From NCBI GenBank assembly GCA_024867545.1, contig JANFNE010000006.1, positions 1,324,001 through 1,388,000 on the forward strand: a stretch of 64,000 nucleotides of DNA, read 5' to 3'. A program made the position numbers and the translations under genes. The notes beneath the pieces were generated by a model that was not told where the DNA came from, made no database searches, and was given only the letters and a program-made list of their open reading frames with translations. This document shows, one piece after another, positions 62,022 through 64,000 of this stretch. How positions within the stretch are numbered: position 1 is the first letter of the stretch; each line of letters starts with the position of its first letter. Origin of the DNA: Phytopythium helicoides. Lineage: Eukaryota; Oomycota; Peronosporomycetes; Pythiales; Pythiaceae.

Positions 62022-64000
62022 TCAGTGAAGGGACGGCAGCTCGGTGGTACTTTTGCGGCGACGCATGGCGCGCAGCTCCTGTGGCGAGTGCAGGGCCTTC
62101 TTGGGTGGGCTAGGTGGCGGTGAAGTTGTCGACGGTGCTGCGGTCGTGTATTCCTGAACCCTTGTAGTTGTGGACGAGTTTGATAGAGCTGTAGTTTCCA
62201 CGTCTGTGGCCACGAGCAACGCGGAAACTCTGTCAGAGACGGTTGAGAGCTTCTCGGATGAGAGTGCTGCTGACACGACTGAGGACCGGGAAGACGACGC
62301 TAGTGGAAAGAATTTGCGCACATCCAGCCGGCGGCGGATCATACGTGCGAAGCCCTGGCGAGTCCTTACGCTCTGGTTTTTGGTGATCAAACCGGACTCG
62401 AAGTATGTTTCTGGTAGTAGGTAGATCTCGCCATTAGCGCGCAGCTCGAAATCGAGTTGGCTCCGCACCAGCGCACTGGCTCGGATCGGCTCACCAGCGA
62501 GTTCCTCGAGAGGTAGGCGGTGGTAGGGCTTGGTGTCAGATTCATCGACTGTGTCCAATACATCGCTGCTTGATGACAAGAGCACTTGCGAGTCGTCGTC
62601 ATCTGCTGTGGTGACGAGGACGGGATTGACCGCCTCGCTGTTGCTTCCACCATTGCGGCGAGAGCAGTTGGAAAAGTACTTCACTAGCAAATAGATTATT
62701 GCCAGCGCGGTAGTCTCTGCAACGACTTTGAATAGAGGCGAGAAGATCGCTTTCAGTATCGCCAGTGGAGTGGTGCCAAATCCATCCAAGTCTTCGTTGT
62801 ACGAGTTTGAAAATGCCGTCCTGCCAACAAATGAAGTCGAGTCAAGTACGCGCTGTCCATCGATTGCGTACTTGGCGGCGGATAACGAGAATATGCACTC
62901 TCGGTCAACGGAGATGACGAAAAGGGTAATGACCATGATCTCGGTCAGGCTAACAAACGACCGCTTCGCAAATGCGTATGCTCGAGCCTCTGCAAAATTC
63001 GCAAATATCCCCCATAACACGTTGATGCAGCAAACCACAAGCATCCAAACACGCATCGTGGTCAACAATGCGTACGGTTTGCCGAGAGTCGCATCACTCC
63101 ACTTCCATACAACTGAGTGAGGAAGAATCAGCAGCCACGAGAGCACACCCGATACTGCAGTGAGCATCATGACAGGAGAACTTCGGAGCAGTGATCTATA
63201 CAGCAGCATCCAGCACCCGAACGGTTGGTCATTTCTAGTGCGGCTCCTTGGATCCCCGAGCAAGCACCACATGCCGAAAGCGTGGTGAGTCTCTAGTGCC
63301 GCGCGCACATGAAGCCAAAACAGCATGAGGTCTGATATCACGATCAGCACGTAGAAGTGACCAAAACTGGAGAAATTGGCTGCGCTGGTTTCGACGATCA
63401 TCATCTCTGTAGAGTCCTCCGCATCGATGTTTTCGTTATCGGAAACCTTCTGTGAGTACATGGTCCGAACGTTTTGCCGAGTAACGAGCTCTAGCCCAAG
63501 GATGTTTACTCGGTCGACAGTCAGCCAGCTCAGATCTCGGTGTGCAGAACCAAATCCTGGCGTGTGAAATCCGATCACCGCACTCTTGAACATACTTGGA
63601 CTCGCGCACACGACAAGATCCGGGGCAAAGGTGCCGACGCCACTGCTTGACTGGAAACCTTGACCACATACCACTCCAGAGAGAGGATAACTGTGGCTGA
63701 TGAGCTCTAGCATGTTATGCAGCTCCTTCTCAGCGTCCGAATGCACAGCGACGACCTGGTTTCGAGTCACAGGGGGCTCTTCAAGCCTGTATCGATGGGC
63801 AAACTGCGTCACGAGGTTTTCTTGACAAACTTGCGGTCGTCGATTGAACTGTAGCAAGCGACAGCTCGCCCACGCAACAGAGTCTACTCGCAGGCTGGCT
63901 GTGAATACGATTTCCTGCGCTCGGTATGGCTTAATGGACAACCCAAGCTGGCAGTTTGTCGCTCGAACTGTGTGAAAGAATCCCTTCGCAGAGCTTCGGA
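62022..64000 (-). CDS. Multi-pass membrane protein, 5' end outside window
   Basis: The frame is open from the window edge down to a stop at 62022, at least 659 residues, with no ATG near the edge, so the start lies beyond 64000. The N-terminal 250 residues visible are soluble-looking with VVCASPSMFKSAVIGFHTPG and EDSTEMMIVET. About six hydrophobic segments follow (FYVLIVISDLMLFWLHVRAA, MMLTAVSGVLSWLLIL, VWMLVVCCINVLWGIF, EIMVITLFVISV, VVAETTALAIIYLLVKYF). The C-terminal 200 residues are Ser/Thr-rich and cytoplasmic-looking, with TSPPPSPPKKAL near the end. I do not recognise the family; it resembles the uncharacterised large membrane proteins abundant in oomycetes. Confidence 0.75.
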   Translation of the reverse strand, partial: RSSAKGFFHTVRATNCQLGLSIKPYRAQEIVFTASLRVDSVAWASCRLLQFNRRPQVCQENLVTQFAHRYRLEEPPVTRNQVVAVHSDAEKELHNMLELISHSYPLSGVVCGQGFQSSSGVGTFAPDLVVCASPSMFKSAVIGFHTPGFGSAHRDLSWLTVDRVNILGLELVTRQNVRTMYSQKVSDNENIDAEDSTEMMIVETSAANFSSFGHFYVLIVISDLMLFWLHVRAALETHHAFGMWCLLGDPRSRTRNDQPFGCWMLLYRSLLRSSPVMMLTAVSGVLSWLLILPHSVVWKWSDATLGKPYALLTTMRVWMLVVCCINVLWGIFANFAEARAYAFAKRSFVSLTEIMVITLFVISVDRECIFSLSAAKYAIDGQRVLDSTSFVGRTAFSNSYNEDLDGFGTTPLAILKAIFSPLFKVVAETTALAIIYLLVKYFSNCSRRNGGSNSEAVNPVLVTTADDDDSQVLLSSSSDVLDTVDESDTKPYHRLPLEELAGEPIRASALVRSQLDFELRANGEIYLLPETYFESGLITKNQSVRTRQGFARMIRRRLDVRKFFPLASSSRSSVVSAALSSEKLSTVSDRVSALLVATDVETTALSNSSTTTRVQEYTTAAPSTTSPPPSPPKKALHSPQELRAMRRRKSTTELPSLH

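Overview
This is a eukaryotic nuclear window, almost certainly from an oomycete of the Phytophthora/Pythium type. Genes are dense and lie on both strands. Introns are short (about 40-105 bp) and mostly begin GTAAG, GTACG or GTGCG. Intergenic gaps are often only 70-200 bp. The content is that of a flagellated heterotroph: a Rab23-like GTPase, an IFT54-like protein, an Sfi1-like centriolar protein and a kinesin-like protein. I rebuilt exon structures by eye from splice sites, reading frame and family knowledge; nothing was aligned by computer.

Layout. (1) 0-23 kb: three paralogous genes for giant, acidic, tandem-repeat membrane-anchored proteins. Two are on the minus strand (173-5641 and 6969-13274) and carry 10 and 17 almost identical 261-bp (87-residue) units. 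The third (18541-22587, plus strand) has diverged, non-homogenised repeats. All share an N-terminal membrane anchor, an EF-hand loop and a C-terminal domain. Between copies 2 and 3 lie a 58-residue spliced ssSPT-like gene, a Rab23-like GTPase and an ankyrin-repeat protein. A secreted metalloprotease (22756-23910) follows copy 3. (2) 24-46 kb: a 1.9-kb stretch without a convincing gene; an atypical SDR fused to a duplicated CbiX-type chelatase; a 2,000-residue Sfi1-repeat protein with a GAF domain; a coiled-coil protein; an IFT54-like protein with EF-hands; and a CHD-type chromatin remodeller with PDZ, AP2-like, double chromo, SNF2 and PHD-ePHD modules. (3) 47-55.5 kb: TFIIF beta in eight exons, divergent from uroporphyrinogen-III synthase; a 51-residue membrane protein; a MYND-finger protein; and a kinesin-like protein with an eroded motor. 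(4) 56-62 kb: three tandem EamA/DMT transporters, two sharing a 948-bp block identical even in the introns. (5) 62-64 kb: the 3' part of a multi-pass membrane protein that runs off the window.

The housekeeping genes do not form an operon-like unit, but four cilium/centriole-related genes cluster between 14 and 55 kb, and two tetrapyrrole-related genes (CbiX fusion, UROS) lie about 21 kb apart. The most striking features are the homogenised 261-bp repeat genes with higher-order 783-bp periodicity, the gene-conversion tract in the transporters, and several unusual domain combinations.
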